The position numbers were made by a program, and so were the translations under genes. The notes beneath the pieces were generated by a model. It had not been told where the DNA came from. It was given only the letters and a program-made list of their open reading frames with translations, and searched no databases. This document shows positions 24,487 to 35,109 of a stretch of 64,000 nt of DNA, one piece after another. The DNA is from Angiostrongylus vasorum (Eukaryota; Nematoda; Chromadorea; Rhabditida; Metastrongylidae), in the NCBI GenBank assembly GCA_018806985.1, contig JADANN010000433.1, positions 682,001-746,000 on the forward strand. Direction: 5' to 3'. Each line of letters starts with the position of its first letter. Position 1 is the stretch's first letter.

Positions 24487-24528
24487 CAAGCTGACGTTTC
24501 TTCGGATTTCGCCTTCCTCAGAGCCTGG
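24487..24528 (-). ncRNA. Hammerhead-like motif in PLE1 terminal repeat
   Basis: On the minus strand: CAGGCT, CTGAGGA, A, GGCG, then a changed stem II 3' strand (CGAA), GAAA, CGTC and AGCTTG. Stem I gives six pairs with one wobble, and core and GTC triplet are intact, but stem II is broken here. The partner repeat (27557-27590) keeps CGCC but has lost the CTGAGGA half. Confidence 0.6.
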
Positions 24529-24938
24529 AAAGGTCAAGTTGACGGCAATATGTTTCGCCAAACACCTCCATAACCAAACAGAGAAAAAACCAAGATTTCA
24601 ATCACATTGAACACAGAATAGTTTCTTTGCAAACTCACCGCTTTCTAAGAGTCTTCCACTGAGTATGTTGCGTGGAGACCAACCGCACAGAATTCACATG
24701 GAAGAGTAATGTGCCCATCCCATCGGAATTAACAGGCTTATATACTGCCCAATATCACTCGTGATAATGAGGCATTCTTCCCCTGCGGTTCATTTTCGGA
24801 TTACTGGAATTAATCCAGAACGCCTCGAGAGTTTTGCGCGCTTGTATTCTCCATTCCTTTGCGAGGATCGTGATACGTGCTTCAAAGTCCTCCCCGCTAT
24901 GTTTCTGGGTCCTATGCGTGCCTAGTGGGGTAGTTGGT

Positions 24939-25265
24939 TTACTTTTTACCGACTAGATGTTCTTTTATGCGGACAAAGAGTGGTCTACCTGTTTCGCCTA
25001 TGTATCCGTCTCCGCACGTCTTACAGGAGATCAGATAAACTGTGCCCGAGCCCATGCAATCACCGTCTATACCATTAGGGCAAATTATGAAATTTTGCGC
25101 TGCATATATACGGTCATATAGGCAGCTACGAACCAGCCAGCGCCTAAGAGTAATCGGTGGCATTTCAACTACGTTTACCGAATTCTCTAGACCCGTCCTC
25201 CTTAAGCAGCGTTTTATAGCTGCACTTACATCATTTGAGATGAAGGGTAGGATAAACAGGACCAT
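24939..25265 (-). pseudogene. PLE1 GIY-YIG endonuclease fragment
   Basis: About 108 residues of the C-terminal endonuclease domain of a PLE polyprotein. It nicks target DNA for insertion of the element. A Cys cluster (ICPNGIDGDC, SCKTC) precedes YIGETGRPLFVRIKEHL, with the conserved YIG, Arg and Glu-His of GIY-YIG enzymes. Compared with the PLE3 copy at 54849-55565 it ends early, and homologous coding sequence continues downstream with stops to about 24800. It is part of the same element as the reverse transcriptase upstream, but separated by frame breaks. Confidence 0.8.
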
Positions 25266-25352
25266 TTTATCGCTAGAGTTGTCGTTTGGAGGCCTAGGAT
25301 TTCCCCTACACCTATCCCGAGCTACAGTTTCGTAGCCATTAGAAATGGCTAT

Positions 25353-26511
25353 TTACCGTGCCAAGTTCCAGAGCTCTTCTCTGTGCTCTCTTCCCATGCA
25401 CATGTTGGTTGCTGTTCGAAGCATGTTTCTTACAAGCGCACTTTTCGTGTGAGAGGCGTGAGAGGAGAGGTAATGAACCAAGATCTCTTTACTACTTGGC
25501 TTTCGGTACCACTTTGTAATGTAGGCATTTTCTGAAAGGTTAATTTGGACGTTCACCAATGGAAGCCAATTTTCTTTCGGTTTCTCTCGGGTAAACTTGA
25601 TATACTCTGACTGTTTATTCAACAACTCTAAACATTTGTCCATTTCCTCTTGTGTTGAGCAAAGGTCAAAACAGTCATCTATATATATATATATACAGTA
25701 GAGTAGCGGCCCGAGATCGGTCACCGGTGCTTCCACCTTGGACATTAACGCAATGGCAAGACTTGGTGCCAGTCGCTGTCCCATTGCCAACCCTCTTATT
25801 TGAGCGTAGTAGCTTCCGGACCATCTGAAGATTAAGCAACTCAAGCATTCTTTTAAGGGTGCCATCAACTGCTCTATCTTGAAGCCATACATGTTAATTT
25901 CTCCTTCGTGTTGCATCAGGAGTTCGAATATGGCTTGCACTGCGGAGTCATTCCACACGTTTGCATAAAGCGCGGTAACGTCGAAAGACTCCATCACGTA
26001 CGCGTTGCTGGGCTGCGCAGTACGTAGACTATCCAGAAACATTTGCGTATTCGTAAGATGGGCTGGAATGTGTTTCAGTAACTGGGTAAATATTAGGGAT
26101 AAAAACCACGTTATTCTATCCATTGGCCCCACAACACAACTAATGATAAGTCTAACCTTAAACAATGATGGATCGGTAGACGCAAGATCACCGCTGGATA
26201 CTAACTTATGAGTTTTTATAAGCAAGTGCAAGACGGGACATGTTGGTAAGTCAACTTTTAGTTGAGAGATAACTGATGGTTTTAAACCAGCAGCCTTCGC
26301 CATTTTGACCCATTCGTGGTTCAATTTTCGGTACTTACTTTTAAACTCCTTCTCAGACGACGGGCGATAAAGTGAAGCATCTTCAAGATGCTTTTTCGTT
26401 ATCTCAACATCTAACCGACGAGGAATTACGACAATCTCTCTACCCTTATCACTAGTCTTACGTTTTTCAAACTTATCAGCTCTCGTGCCTCTCGCATACC
26501 ACGTTTTTGCA
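25353..26511 (-). pseudogene. PLE1 reverse transcriptase
   Basis: Penelope-type reverse transcriptase. Visible motifs are LLIKTHK, RLIISCVVGPMDR, ESFDVTALYANV, RGLAMGQRLAPSLA and the catalytic aspartates in YIDDCF, followed by YRKPSS. The open frame extends upstream of the usual 26324 start without a stop to a TGA at 26514-26516, beyond which the N-terminal ORF is in the same frame. The YIDD box has extra Ile-Tyr residues encoded by a TA repeat at 25680-25695; PLE2 here has RYVDDCF at that place. Confidence 0.85.
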
Positions 26512-26513
26512 CT

Positions 26514-27053
26514 TCAGTGAGGTTTGAGATGTATCTTTTTCGCGCGATAGTGATTAAGGACTTTGAAAGTTTCATTCGCAAACATCCGAAATTTAACATC
26601 AGCTTTATTATTGGGCTCTTGTTGTCTAAGGAACGGCTGAGGAAATGGTGCTATTGGTAAGGCCCTTACTTGATGTTGTTCGCAGCTATTTTTCGTTTCA
26701 TCTCTAGCTTTTTTGCGGAGTCTCGGCTGTGGAAATGGTGCCATTGGTAAGGCCCTCACTTGATGTTGTTCGCACCTATTTTTCGTTTCATCTCTAGCTT
26801 TTTTGCGGAGTCTATCTTGAAGTTCATGTAAAGTACATGCGAGCCTACTCAAGGTTACCTTAGAAATGGGTTCAGATGGTGAGAAACTCGGTCCCAATTC
26901 TAATAACGAGCGCGCACCGTCAGGGAGAGTGATGCCTCCTAACACGGTTAGCCTTGGATTTTCTTGCACATTATTTATCCTACTGTGATCTGTTTGCTGT
27001 TCGTTAGTGGTATTTCTGTGCGCTTTTGAAGCCGTGCTGTGCGATTTACTCAA
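26514..27053 (-). pseudogene. PLE1 middle region with 30-residue duplication
   Basis: About 180 residues, basic and rich in polar residues, upstream of the reverse transcriptase in the same frame and separated from it only by one TGA. Contains two tandem copies of a 30-residue unit beginning RLRKKARDETKN; the DNA period is 90 bp (26635-26724 and 26725-26814). No ATG was seen at its start, so it is the remains of a longer polyprotein. Confidence 0.65.
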
Positions 27054-27141
27054 GAGATCTTCGAATTTTTTTCCGCAAAGTTAAATTAGCATTAGACCTA
27101 GCAGAGTTGCAAATCAACACTGACCCACCCACTATTCTCCT

Positions 27142-27408
27142 CTAGAGGCGGTCACCAAATACTGAGCACAGATGTTTTCCTTCGTCTTGCACTTCTTCCA
27201 CTTGCCGAACATCTGGTTTTGTCGGCTTCGTAGACAAATGCGTAGTATTCGCAATCCGATGTCCAGTACTCGGTGACTGTCCTCTGGTAGTCCGCATACA
27301 TCGTGTAGGTCTTCGTTTGATGAAGTTCGGCACGACTCGGTGTTTTAGACAGCGGCGAAGAAACTGTATTGACTGTCGAGCTAAGACGATCTTATGTCTT
27401 AGTGACAC
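27142..27408 (-). pseudogene. PLE1 N-terminal fragment
   Basis: An 88-residue ORF containing FLRRCLKHRVVPNFIKRR, which I take to be the N-terminal region of the PLE polyprotein from its position and basic nature. It is in a different frame from the next ORF and ends in a stop, so at least one frameshift separates them. The recognition of this block as PLE N-terminus is from memory and moderate in certainty. Confidence 0.5.
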
Positions 27409-27604
27409 CGCTTCTTTTACAAGTCGGAACTATCGTGCTGGTACGTCTCGTAATAAATCCCACGTCCGACTTGCTATTAACCTCGGCATTGATCAAGTAA
27501 TTCCTCGTATTCTTGTTGAGCAAACGCGAGGTGTTATTTTTATTCTTTATTCACGAACAAGCTGACGTTTCGGCGGATTTCACCTTCTTTTCTTTTTTTT
27601 TCAG

Positions 27605-28030
27605 CCATTTTACAAATCTCGTTAAAATGAAATGAAATGTAGTCTTATTTGTTAATGTGTTAAAGCGTTTAGATAATGGTCATTAGACGCAGGAACCTTG
27701 ATTGGACGACATTACAAAGTTTCTTGATAAAAACACCTTATAAATCGTTGCCATTTAGTGGTAGCAGAAGCAGTGATAAAATGACGAAAAGCAAAGTAGC
27801 ACAGCGAATTCTTAACATAATGTGCGAGCCGGTGAGAGGAAAATGATGAGTTTCCATCTCACACAATAACTCATATAACTGGTGGAATGCCGTGTTTTAA
27901 TTGAATCCATTCCTGAGAAGAGAAATGCAAAACATGATACCTACAGTGTGTTTCCGCTGGACGGATGGAAAACCATGGAAAATTTCCTCCTAGTTTTACT
28001 TTTCATTTACTTCTCATTCTTTTTTCATAA
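27605..28030. other. Spacer between PLE1 and RTE element
   Basis: AT-rich; no gene recognised. Confidence 0.35.
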
Positions 28031-28092
28031 CATTCTTCGTCGTTTACGCACCGACATCAAACTATGACGAAGAAGAAGTCGAAGCGATCTAT

Positions 28093-28533
28093 ATGGACTT
28101 GGAGAAGTTCTACAGAGAAGACCATACATTCTTCAAGGTCATCAATTCAGCGCCAAGATTGGAACAAGAAGAACGTCTGGAGAACGTCACACTGGGACCC
28201 ACATTAGAATGGAACGAACAGGGTGAGCGGCTATCTGAGTTTATCATGGCGACCAAGACCATCTATGGTAACTCGCAATTCCAGAAGCCTCAACCTCAAC
28301 GCTGGGCGTGGGAGTCTCCCAGTGGAGAGTACCATAACGAAATAGACCACATCATAGTAAATAGAAGGTTTTGCCTAACCGACGTCGCTGTTGTCCCAAA
28401 AATTCTACACGGGATCATATCACCGTCTCCTTTGTGCAAGATTCTATTTCTCGCGGAAAGGAGAAAAAAGCCGCTAAATTCAAAAATCGAAGTCCCAGAA
28501 CCACTGCAAACTGGGACTTATTCATTTCATTAG
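28093..28533 (+). pseudogene. RTE endonuclease domain remnant
   Basis: The open frame holds the distal part of the APE-type endonuclease, ending with [21 protein letters not shown] and then shifting frame; the continuation is in the overlapping ORF at 28371-28955. The endonuclease nicks DNA to prime reverse transcription. The N-terminal catalytic region is missing. Confidence 0.75.
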
Positions 28534-28955
28534 TCTGCTGTTGGGAAGATGCCATTGTCGATAACATCGACGAAGAATACGATCGCCTCATTCAACATCT
28601 TCACGTTAGCGCTATGAAAGCTGAGAGTTCGAAAGTTACCAAGAGACGTTTGTCTCTAGAAACACTCGAGCTAATACGCCAGTGTGGAATCGCACGAGCT
28701 GCAGGCAACCGCGAACTAACGTTCGAACTTGCAAAACAGTGCAGACAGGCGATAAAAGAAGATCTTAAAGAGAGAAGAGCAGCAGTAATGGTCGAAGCTG
28801 CAGAGGCTGGGAAAAGCATTCGCAAAGCCCACCGAAGCTTCGCCAATTACAAGATCAAAATGATTACACTCCCGCGCCCAGACAGAACAGTTACAGCGTC
28901 TAGAAAGGCAATGGGAGAAAATTATTCACGAATTCTACTCGGATCGCTTCGATAG
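28371..28955 (+). pseudogene. RTE linker region
   Basis: About 190 residues, highly charged and Ala/Glu/Arg rich (for example CRQAIKEDLKERRAAVMVEA), joining endonuclease and reverse transcriptase in RTE elements. It is in a different frame from the preceding endonuclease piece. Confidence 0.65.
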
Positions 28956-29182
28956 CCACGTCCACCTTCCGTCATATGAAATAAAGGAGGATGGATATGT
29001 TGTATCACCGGTTCTCCCTTCCGAAATGCGACATGCCATTTCGTCGGTGAAAAAATCGAATAGCACCAGGTCCGGACAGGATAAGATCAGAACACATTAA
29101 GAACCATCCGTTAGTCCTCGTAAACATACTGGCTCGGCTCTTCACACGTTACCTGTCTGAATGCAAGGTCCCTACTCAGTGA

Positions 29183-29927
29183 AATGTCAGCAAGACCGTG
29201 TTATTGTTCAAGAAGGGTGACCTACACGATATCGGCAACTATCGCCCAATCTGCTTGCTGTCTGTCGCCAACAAACTTTTTACTCGAGTCATCCTAAACA
29301 GGATTGACCGAACACTGGACGAAGGACAGCCGTGTGAGCAAGCAGGGTTTCGAAAAAGATTTACTACGATGGACCACATCCACACGATAACAAGGCTCAT
29401 TGAAGTATCGCGAGAGTACGAAAAGACCGTTCTGTCTCAGTTTCATCGATTTACAGAAGGGGTTTGATTCAACTGAAATAGAACCAGTCATGGAAGCCCT
29501 TGATAGTCGAGGAGTCCCTACTCAGTACATAAAGATTCTTCGTGAGGTGTACAAAAATTTCACAACCAAGATATCACCATTCTACAACGATGTTAACATT
29601 GACGTCAAAAGAGGAGTTAGGCAAGGCGATACCATCTCGCCAAAATTATTTACCGCCACCTTCCAGAACTTCATGCGAACATCGGAATGGGATAACATGG
29701 GAGTGAAAATCGATGGTCGGCAGTTACATCATCTTTACTTTGCTGATGACATCGTCCTTATAACACGAAACATTAGCCAAGCGGAACGTATGTTTACCGA
29801 CTTGGATAAAGCCTGTGGAAAGATTGGACTTCGACTAAATCTCGCAAAAACGATGATTCACGCTCAACGGAACGAATATCTCCGAATGCTCCAGTTATAT
29901 CCATCTAGACTTAGCTCCGGGGGCTGA
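29183..29927 (+). pseudogene. RTE reverse transcriptase
   Basis: Two overlapping open frames (to 29467 and 29400-29927) together carry the fingers and palm motifs of an RTE reverse transcriptase, including GNYRPICLLS, FIDLQKGFDS, RQGDTISPKLF and the catalytic FADD box. The frame changes near 29420, probably by one inserted base, just before FIDLQKGFDS. Cannot yield an active enzyme. Confidence 0.85.
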
Positions 29928-30524
29928 GCGGAAGGATACGAGCGGCTTGGGTTGCTTTCAAAAGCATCGAGGATGTAGTGAAGAGGACAGAGAACACCTG
30001 ACTCCGTGCCCACCTTTTCGACTCAACGGTACTTCTTGTCCTAAGGTATGCGTCAGAAACCTGGTCGCTGCGTAAGCACTATGAAAGATCACTCAGCGTT
30101 ATGGAACGAGCAGTCGAAAGGACAATGCTAGGAGTATCCCGTTTCACACAAATAAGGGAAAGGATCCGAAGCTCCGACCTGCGTCAACGATCAAAAATCA
30201 AAGGTGCCGTTCTGTACGCCAAACAGTCGAAGATAAGGTGGGCCGGACACGTAATGCGTATGAATGACAAACGATGGTGAAGAGCCGTTAGTGACTGGAT
30301 TCCCTCGGGATGTCAAACGTACTGCGGGAAGACCACCGACCCGATGGTCAAAGTCCTTCACGAAGAGCCTAGAAGAAAAATGTGATGCTCGACGAATCCC
30401 TAAAGCGAGCAGAACCCACGGGGGCTACTTTTGCACGCGACAGGGGAAAAGTGGAAGATTCACTGCCGCTCGCTCGAGTCACTCGACGATCAACAGGACT
30501 ACAGGTGACAGGTGATACTGTATG

Positions 30525-32100
30525 CTTCTGTAGTAAGGATCATATCTACTATTTTCCAAGTTGCCTGGCAAATGTCGTAGTAAGTAAATATTTTGATCCA
30601 ATCCTAAGGAACTTCGTATAGAGAATTCCTCTACCAAATAGTGAATTCTCTATCTACCTAACAAACACATTCAATAAATCGATAGAGACGACCTTTGCCA
30701 CAACGCCACTAGACACAGCATCTCCTAACCATCAGTCACACCAAGAGGCATGCTATTGGCTCCGTCTCATTGCTTGTGGAATAGACCCCGCGACCCGAGC
30801 CTTGACCCTACGACCAACAACACTCGCTTGGATGGAACCGCGCCCACTAGCACCGGGATTTGGCAGTCTATATCGAGTCTTACATTCCACTTCATTGCCT
30901 TATTCTTACGCCAGTATTTTTTCCATCGTTATTCCTGTTGTATTGGTGTTGCATTTATGTATATAAAAGTTTAACCCCAGTGTCGAAAGGTGTTACCCTG
31001 TGTCAACTACGAAAAGTCCCGCGTGGCGTCTTCTCACGAATTCGAGCATTCTGCTTCAAGCTAGTGGTTATTCGGTGCCGAGAACTGACTCGAAGGCCTA
31101 TTTTCCGCTAGCAGCTGCGATATAAAAAATACCTATATGCCTTCATCGAAGTAAACTGAGGTGGTAAGTTGACTTTTCAAGAACAGTGAAGGAATTTATA
31201 GTTTAAGAAACATACAGCCGTCCAACAAAGTGCTCATTTGTCGGTGTCTTCAAAATCCTACGTAAACAAGGAGGAAGGGGGTCGGCGTGACGGAATAATT
31301 ATAATTAACCACTATGAAATATGAAGATTTTCAAAAAGGAACTTTGCAAACAATTGACATGTAGAAATATGTTCTGAAGCAGCGAATCCAAATGTTCGAT
31401 AAGGAAACTACTGAAACGATTAGATTACAAAACCTTACCCAGTGAGGATTTTCTGTCTTGAATTGTTGTAATCAGATCCACCGTGTCAAGTTTCCAATCC
31501 CATGATATGACTAATCTCTACTCTAAGTTCCAGAATGGAAAGCTGAGGAAAAAACTGAAAGTAAAAAGGTAGCTATTACCTTTAGAATGTCACAACCGTA
31601 CTATATGACTGTCAGAACGGCCTCGTTACAATTTCCCTTCTACCCCAAAAATCACACAGTTCTATTTTACGACGATCTCGTCCATTTTCGCTTAATAACA
31701 TTCATTATTTTAATGAACGGGTTGTGAAACTGCTTAAAGAGCAAGCAGAACGAAATAGAAGAATCCTAGTGTAGCGTAATGGCTGAGTAATGAGTTAGTA
31801 CGGTTTTTTTCATGATCTACGGATCGATAACGCTGATTGAACTTAGTAATTACTCTTAGTATCAGCAAAATGAGAAAGAATCTACATGTAAGTGTTAGTA
31901 GTCCAAGCTTGACATGATCACTTCCATCATAAAAAATACGATGTGCTTATGTCGAAGATGTTCATTCTTGTTTCTTTGAAACAATCAAAAAAGAAGTGAA
32001 GCATGTCTGAAATTTTTATGATTGCAAAACGAACAAAGAAAACTTTGAAAAAACTTCCAAACGAATTTCCTTTAACCTTGGCATGACTAATCAATATTTA
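30525..32100. other. Spacer, no gene recognised
   Basis: Short ORFs only, without recognisable similarity. Confidence 0.3.
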
Positions 32101-32104
32101 TTCT

Positions 32105-32220
32105 TTCATTGATAAAATAGCACGAGGTCGATAAAAACCATTAGTCGGTTTTATTCCTAATTCTGAACTTCATTCCGAATAAAGTTTTTTAACAACTTCG
32201 CATTAGCTTATCAATGAAGG
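32105..32220 (+). repeat. Tail fragment of hammerhead-bearing repeat
   Basis: ATAAAGTTTTTTAACAACTT, CGCATTAGCTTATCAATGAA matches the tail downstream of the hammerheads at 10893 and 18564. The ribozyme core itself is not present. Confidence 0.4.
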
Positions 32221-32423
32221 TCGAAAGGGTTTGAAAAAAGTTTTAAACCAAAAGTTGTTGGGTAGCGCACTTTAACAAACAAACTCGTCCTAAGACTACG
32301 GGTTAAAATCACTATGAGTGGTATGGAACATCACATATCATAGGTTTTTCCGAGACACCTGCTATCGGACAAGATCCGGAATTGACATACATCGATGGTT
32401 ACGGCAACGTTGGAAAATATCGG

Positions 32424-32431
32424 TATAAAAG
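32424..32431 (+). promoter_or_regulatory. TATA box of collagen 3
   Basis: TATAAAAG lies about 80 bp upstream of the ATG at 32506. Confidence 0.65.
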
Positions 32432-32505
32432 CTCGGCTGCATTTCGGAATAAACGTCTGCTGGTCGTTTGTCATCGATAGTCAGCAGCACTTCCGCTCCT
32501 CATAG

Positions 32506-34373
32506 ATGGATTTGAAGCACAGAGTGAAAGCATATCACTACGTCGCCTTCACAGCTGGCATATTTTCGGCGGTATCTGTGATATCATTCTGCATCACTTT
32601 ACCGATGGTTATTAAACATATTATTGAAGTAAAACGTGAAATTGGGAATGACGTGCGTTACTGCAAGGTAATATTTTTGTTATGCATGTTTGCTTTCACT
32701 CGATTCATGTAAGTCCATGATATATATACGATTCAAACGGTGGCTCTCTTAAAATGGGTAGATCACTGGTTGGGAAACCTCCAGTGCACGCCGCCATAAG
32801 TGGGGGCCCTGCAGGTCCATTTCGTGGTATAATCCAATTAACAATGGCTCCTGATTTAGAAATTACGTATCAGGCTTTTTCTGAGCGATGGTGAACAATT
32901 ACTTAATAGATCGGAGGGCTTCTGGAAATTCTAGGCTGTCATTGACTTCTGCAGTTGTTAATACAGCCGAATTCGTTCCTTCTCGCAGCAGCTCTGTGTT
33001 TCTAGTTGTTAGTTCAGAATTTCCTATCTTCTTAAAATGTTCTTCTCTATTTAGAAACCTTCCTACTGAAATCTTTCTGTTGTCGGACACGATTTGCTGT
33101 TCATCACACCGTGATCGACAAATGGGTGTAGTTTTTTGTAGGGTAGAAGAAATACAGAACGGACAGAATTCGATTTTGACAGAAAGAATTTATAAATTTC
33201 ATTACAACATAGGCGGAGCATCATTAAAAGTGGTGTCAGTTTATTTTAGTGCTTCCCTTAATAGAACTCTTTCGAGCCATGCTAATATTCATTTTCGTTC
33301 TTCATAAGTCGTTCATTTAATACTCACCCAGTATAGTGGCTCTCTCACTGGATCACCTTGGACTGTATATGCAAGGATATCAACCAGTCGGTGTTGCACA
33401 GAATTTTGCGGTCACATAAGGAACCGATTAAAGTCGTACTTCATGCCATAGATGTATTAATTCGAACTGCTATAACTACCTCTTCCATTATCTTGAAGAA
33501 GTTTTTTTTGCTTTTTCAGGATTCAGCGAAGAAAATCCTTTACGAGGCTGGAAATATCAACACTGTTCCACCTAGGAATCGAACAGTTCGACAGTTAAGC
33601 TACAGTGATGCGGCGGTCACAGACGTTGTGGAAAATATCTGTGCAGAGTGTTGTCTGCCAGGACCGCCAGGGCCGCAAGGACCACCAGGAAGACCAGGAC
33701 GCCCAGGGAGCGCCTGGATTGCCTGGTCTTCCAGGAGCACCCGGACGCCCTCCACAAAAAGCTTTGCGAGGAAATCACACCGCCACCATGTCGCCCGTGT
33801 CCACCTGGACCTCCCGGTCCACCAGGGAAACAAGGACCTCCTGGAGCCCCAGGACCGAATGGAAACCCAGGCAAACCGGGAGCCGATGCTTTGCCTGGCT
33901 CTCCGGGACCTAAGGGACCACCTGGACCTCCTGGAACTATAGGTCCACCTGGGCAATCTGGTCCACCTGGAGAGGATGCCGTCACAAATATTATTCCAGG
34001 ACAGCCAGGTCCCATTGGTCCTCCTGGACCGCCAGGCCCGCCTGGACTAGATGGTATGCAAGGGCCTCCTGGACACATAGGTAAGTCTTGTTTTTCTTTA
34101 AACAAGTGGTCAAAGAAAGCTCTCACTTGTTATTTAAATGGCCATTTGCTTTCGGTGATTTAGCACTTGCGTCAGAAGACGTATTTTCATTGAATTTGAG
34201 GAGAAATCGGACCCAAAGGAGCAGAGGGACCAGAAGGAAGTCCAGGTGCAGATGGTAATCCTGGCAAGCCTGGAGAACCTGGACCGCCAGGAACACCAGG
34301 ACAGAGAGGAATATGTCCCAAATATTGTGCCATAGATGGCGGAGTGTTTTTCGAAGATGGACCACGACAATAA
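32506..34373 (+). CDS. Cuticle collagen 3 (two +1 frameshifts)
   Basis: Third member of the collagen cluster. Exons are 32506-32667, 33520-34080 and 34201-34373. The N-terminus [15 protein letters not shown] with a hydrophobic anchor is like collagens 1 and 2, but an 852-bp intron splits it after DVRYCK. The middle has NRTVRQ (processing site RTVR), a CC pair and Gly-X-Y interrupted by [12 protein letters not shown]; the end is [17 protein letters not shown]. Two +1 insertions break exon 2: GGG near 33707-33709 (GG expected) and five A's near 33757-33761 (four expected). The exon 3 acceptor is GAG, not CAG; it is the only choice that preserves Gly-X-Y and it makes the last exon 173 nt, as in collagen 1. 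Confidence 0.82.
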
Positions 34374-34434
34374 AACCGCATTTATTTGATTTTTGGCACA
34401 TTTAATTCTATTTTATAATGGAATACAAACAAAA

Positions 34435-34440
34435 AATAAA
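34435..34440 (+). terminator. Polyadenylation signal of collagen 3
   Basis: AATAAA lies about 60 bp after the stop codon. Confidence 0.6.
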
Positions 34441-34594
34441 ACGACCTTACTGACATAAATGGAAATGACAGAATAATGGCAATGAAAAGTCGTCCTCAGA
34501 TTTCAGTATGTTACAATAGCAAGAGATAGAACACTAGTGGTTGGTTAAATAATAAAAAAGGACACAGATCTCAAAAAGCATAATTGAGTCGTCT

Positions 34595-34775
34595 TCCTTT
34601 TCAGCAATAGCGAGGTTGTCATAGAGCAGACGTTAACTTCCACATACATAGAACACACACAACACGAAACTTCTTCGAAGAAAGAACGTGTGCTGTATAA
34701 TAACCTCGCGATTGGCGAAGAAGAAAACGACGCATTTATAATCCAAAGCCGAGGTTAGTGGAACGTCGATCTTGC
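34595..34775. mobile_element. PLE terminal fragment, fold-back
   Basis: Contains CAGCAATAGCGAGGTTGT on the left and ACCTCGCGATTGGCGAAGAA with AACGACGCATTTATAATC on the right. These are inverted versions of the PLE3 end sequence seen at 54355 and 55780. No coding sequence in between. Confidence 0.55.
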
Positions 34776-34818
34776 GAACTATTTCAGAAAACACAACTAA
34801 CAAACAGCATTCCTCACG

Positions 34819-35104
34819 TAAAGGATAAAAGGATAGAGCTCTCGGCGTTGATGAATCCCTGAGGGATGGGCCATGCATTCGACTTCATGAAGCATCGTTT
34901 GGAGGTGATTGAATGCATATCTGGCCTTTACAATGACTCGCGATGGCTTACCGATCTGTCGAACCAGTTGCTATCCTCCCAGACACGTCTGGGACCAATT
35001 TGTCGACCTCGGAGGGATAGAGGGCTTGGAGGGCCATGGGCGCCAGGATCGATGCCACGTGTGTGTTTCAAGGTGCCTTCGACCACAGCGCCACACGCGC
35101 CCTA
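34819..35104 (-). repeat. SINE-like family A copy
   Basis: Full-length, tail GGATAGAGCTCTCGGCGTTG at the left and head CCACAGCGCCACACGCGCCC at the right. Well preserved. Confidence 0.8.
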
Positions 35105-35109
35105 TTCGT

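Larger units (their letters stand above)
24434..27600 (-). mobile_element. Penelope-like element 1 (PLE1)
   Basis: A nearly full-length Penelope-like retroelement. In transcription order it has an N-terminal domain (27408-27142), a middle region with a 90-bp duplication, reverse transcriptase (26511-25353) and a GIY-YIG endonuclease (25265-24939). It lies between two direct repeats, at about 24434-24545 and 27500-27590. Both contain TCTTGTTGAGCAAACGCGAG and ACGAACAAGCTGACGTTTC, as expected of PLE pseudo-LTRs. An in-frame TGA at 26514-26516, a frame change near 27060-27142 and a microsatellite insertion in the catalytic box make it inactive. Confidence 0.85.
28035..30520 (+). mobile_element. 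RTE-clade non-LTR retrotransposon, 5'-truncated and decayed
   Basis: Starts inside the AP endonuclease domain (VYAPTSNYDEEEVEAIY, then an [19 protein letters not shown] block) and continues through a linker into the reverse transcriptase. That domain shows KGDLHDIGNYRPICLLS, GFRKRFTTMDH, FIDLQKGFDS, KRGVRQGDTISPKLF and LYFADDIVLIT. The C-terminal part has YASETWSLRK, IRWAGHVMRM and GRPPTRW. At least four frame changes and an in-frame TGA at 29180-29182, where Trp is expected, kill it. Same strand as the host genes. Confidence 0.88.
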
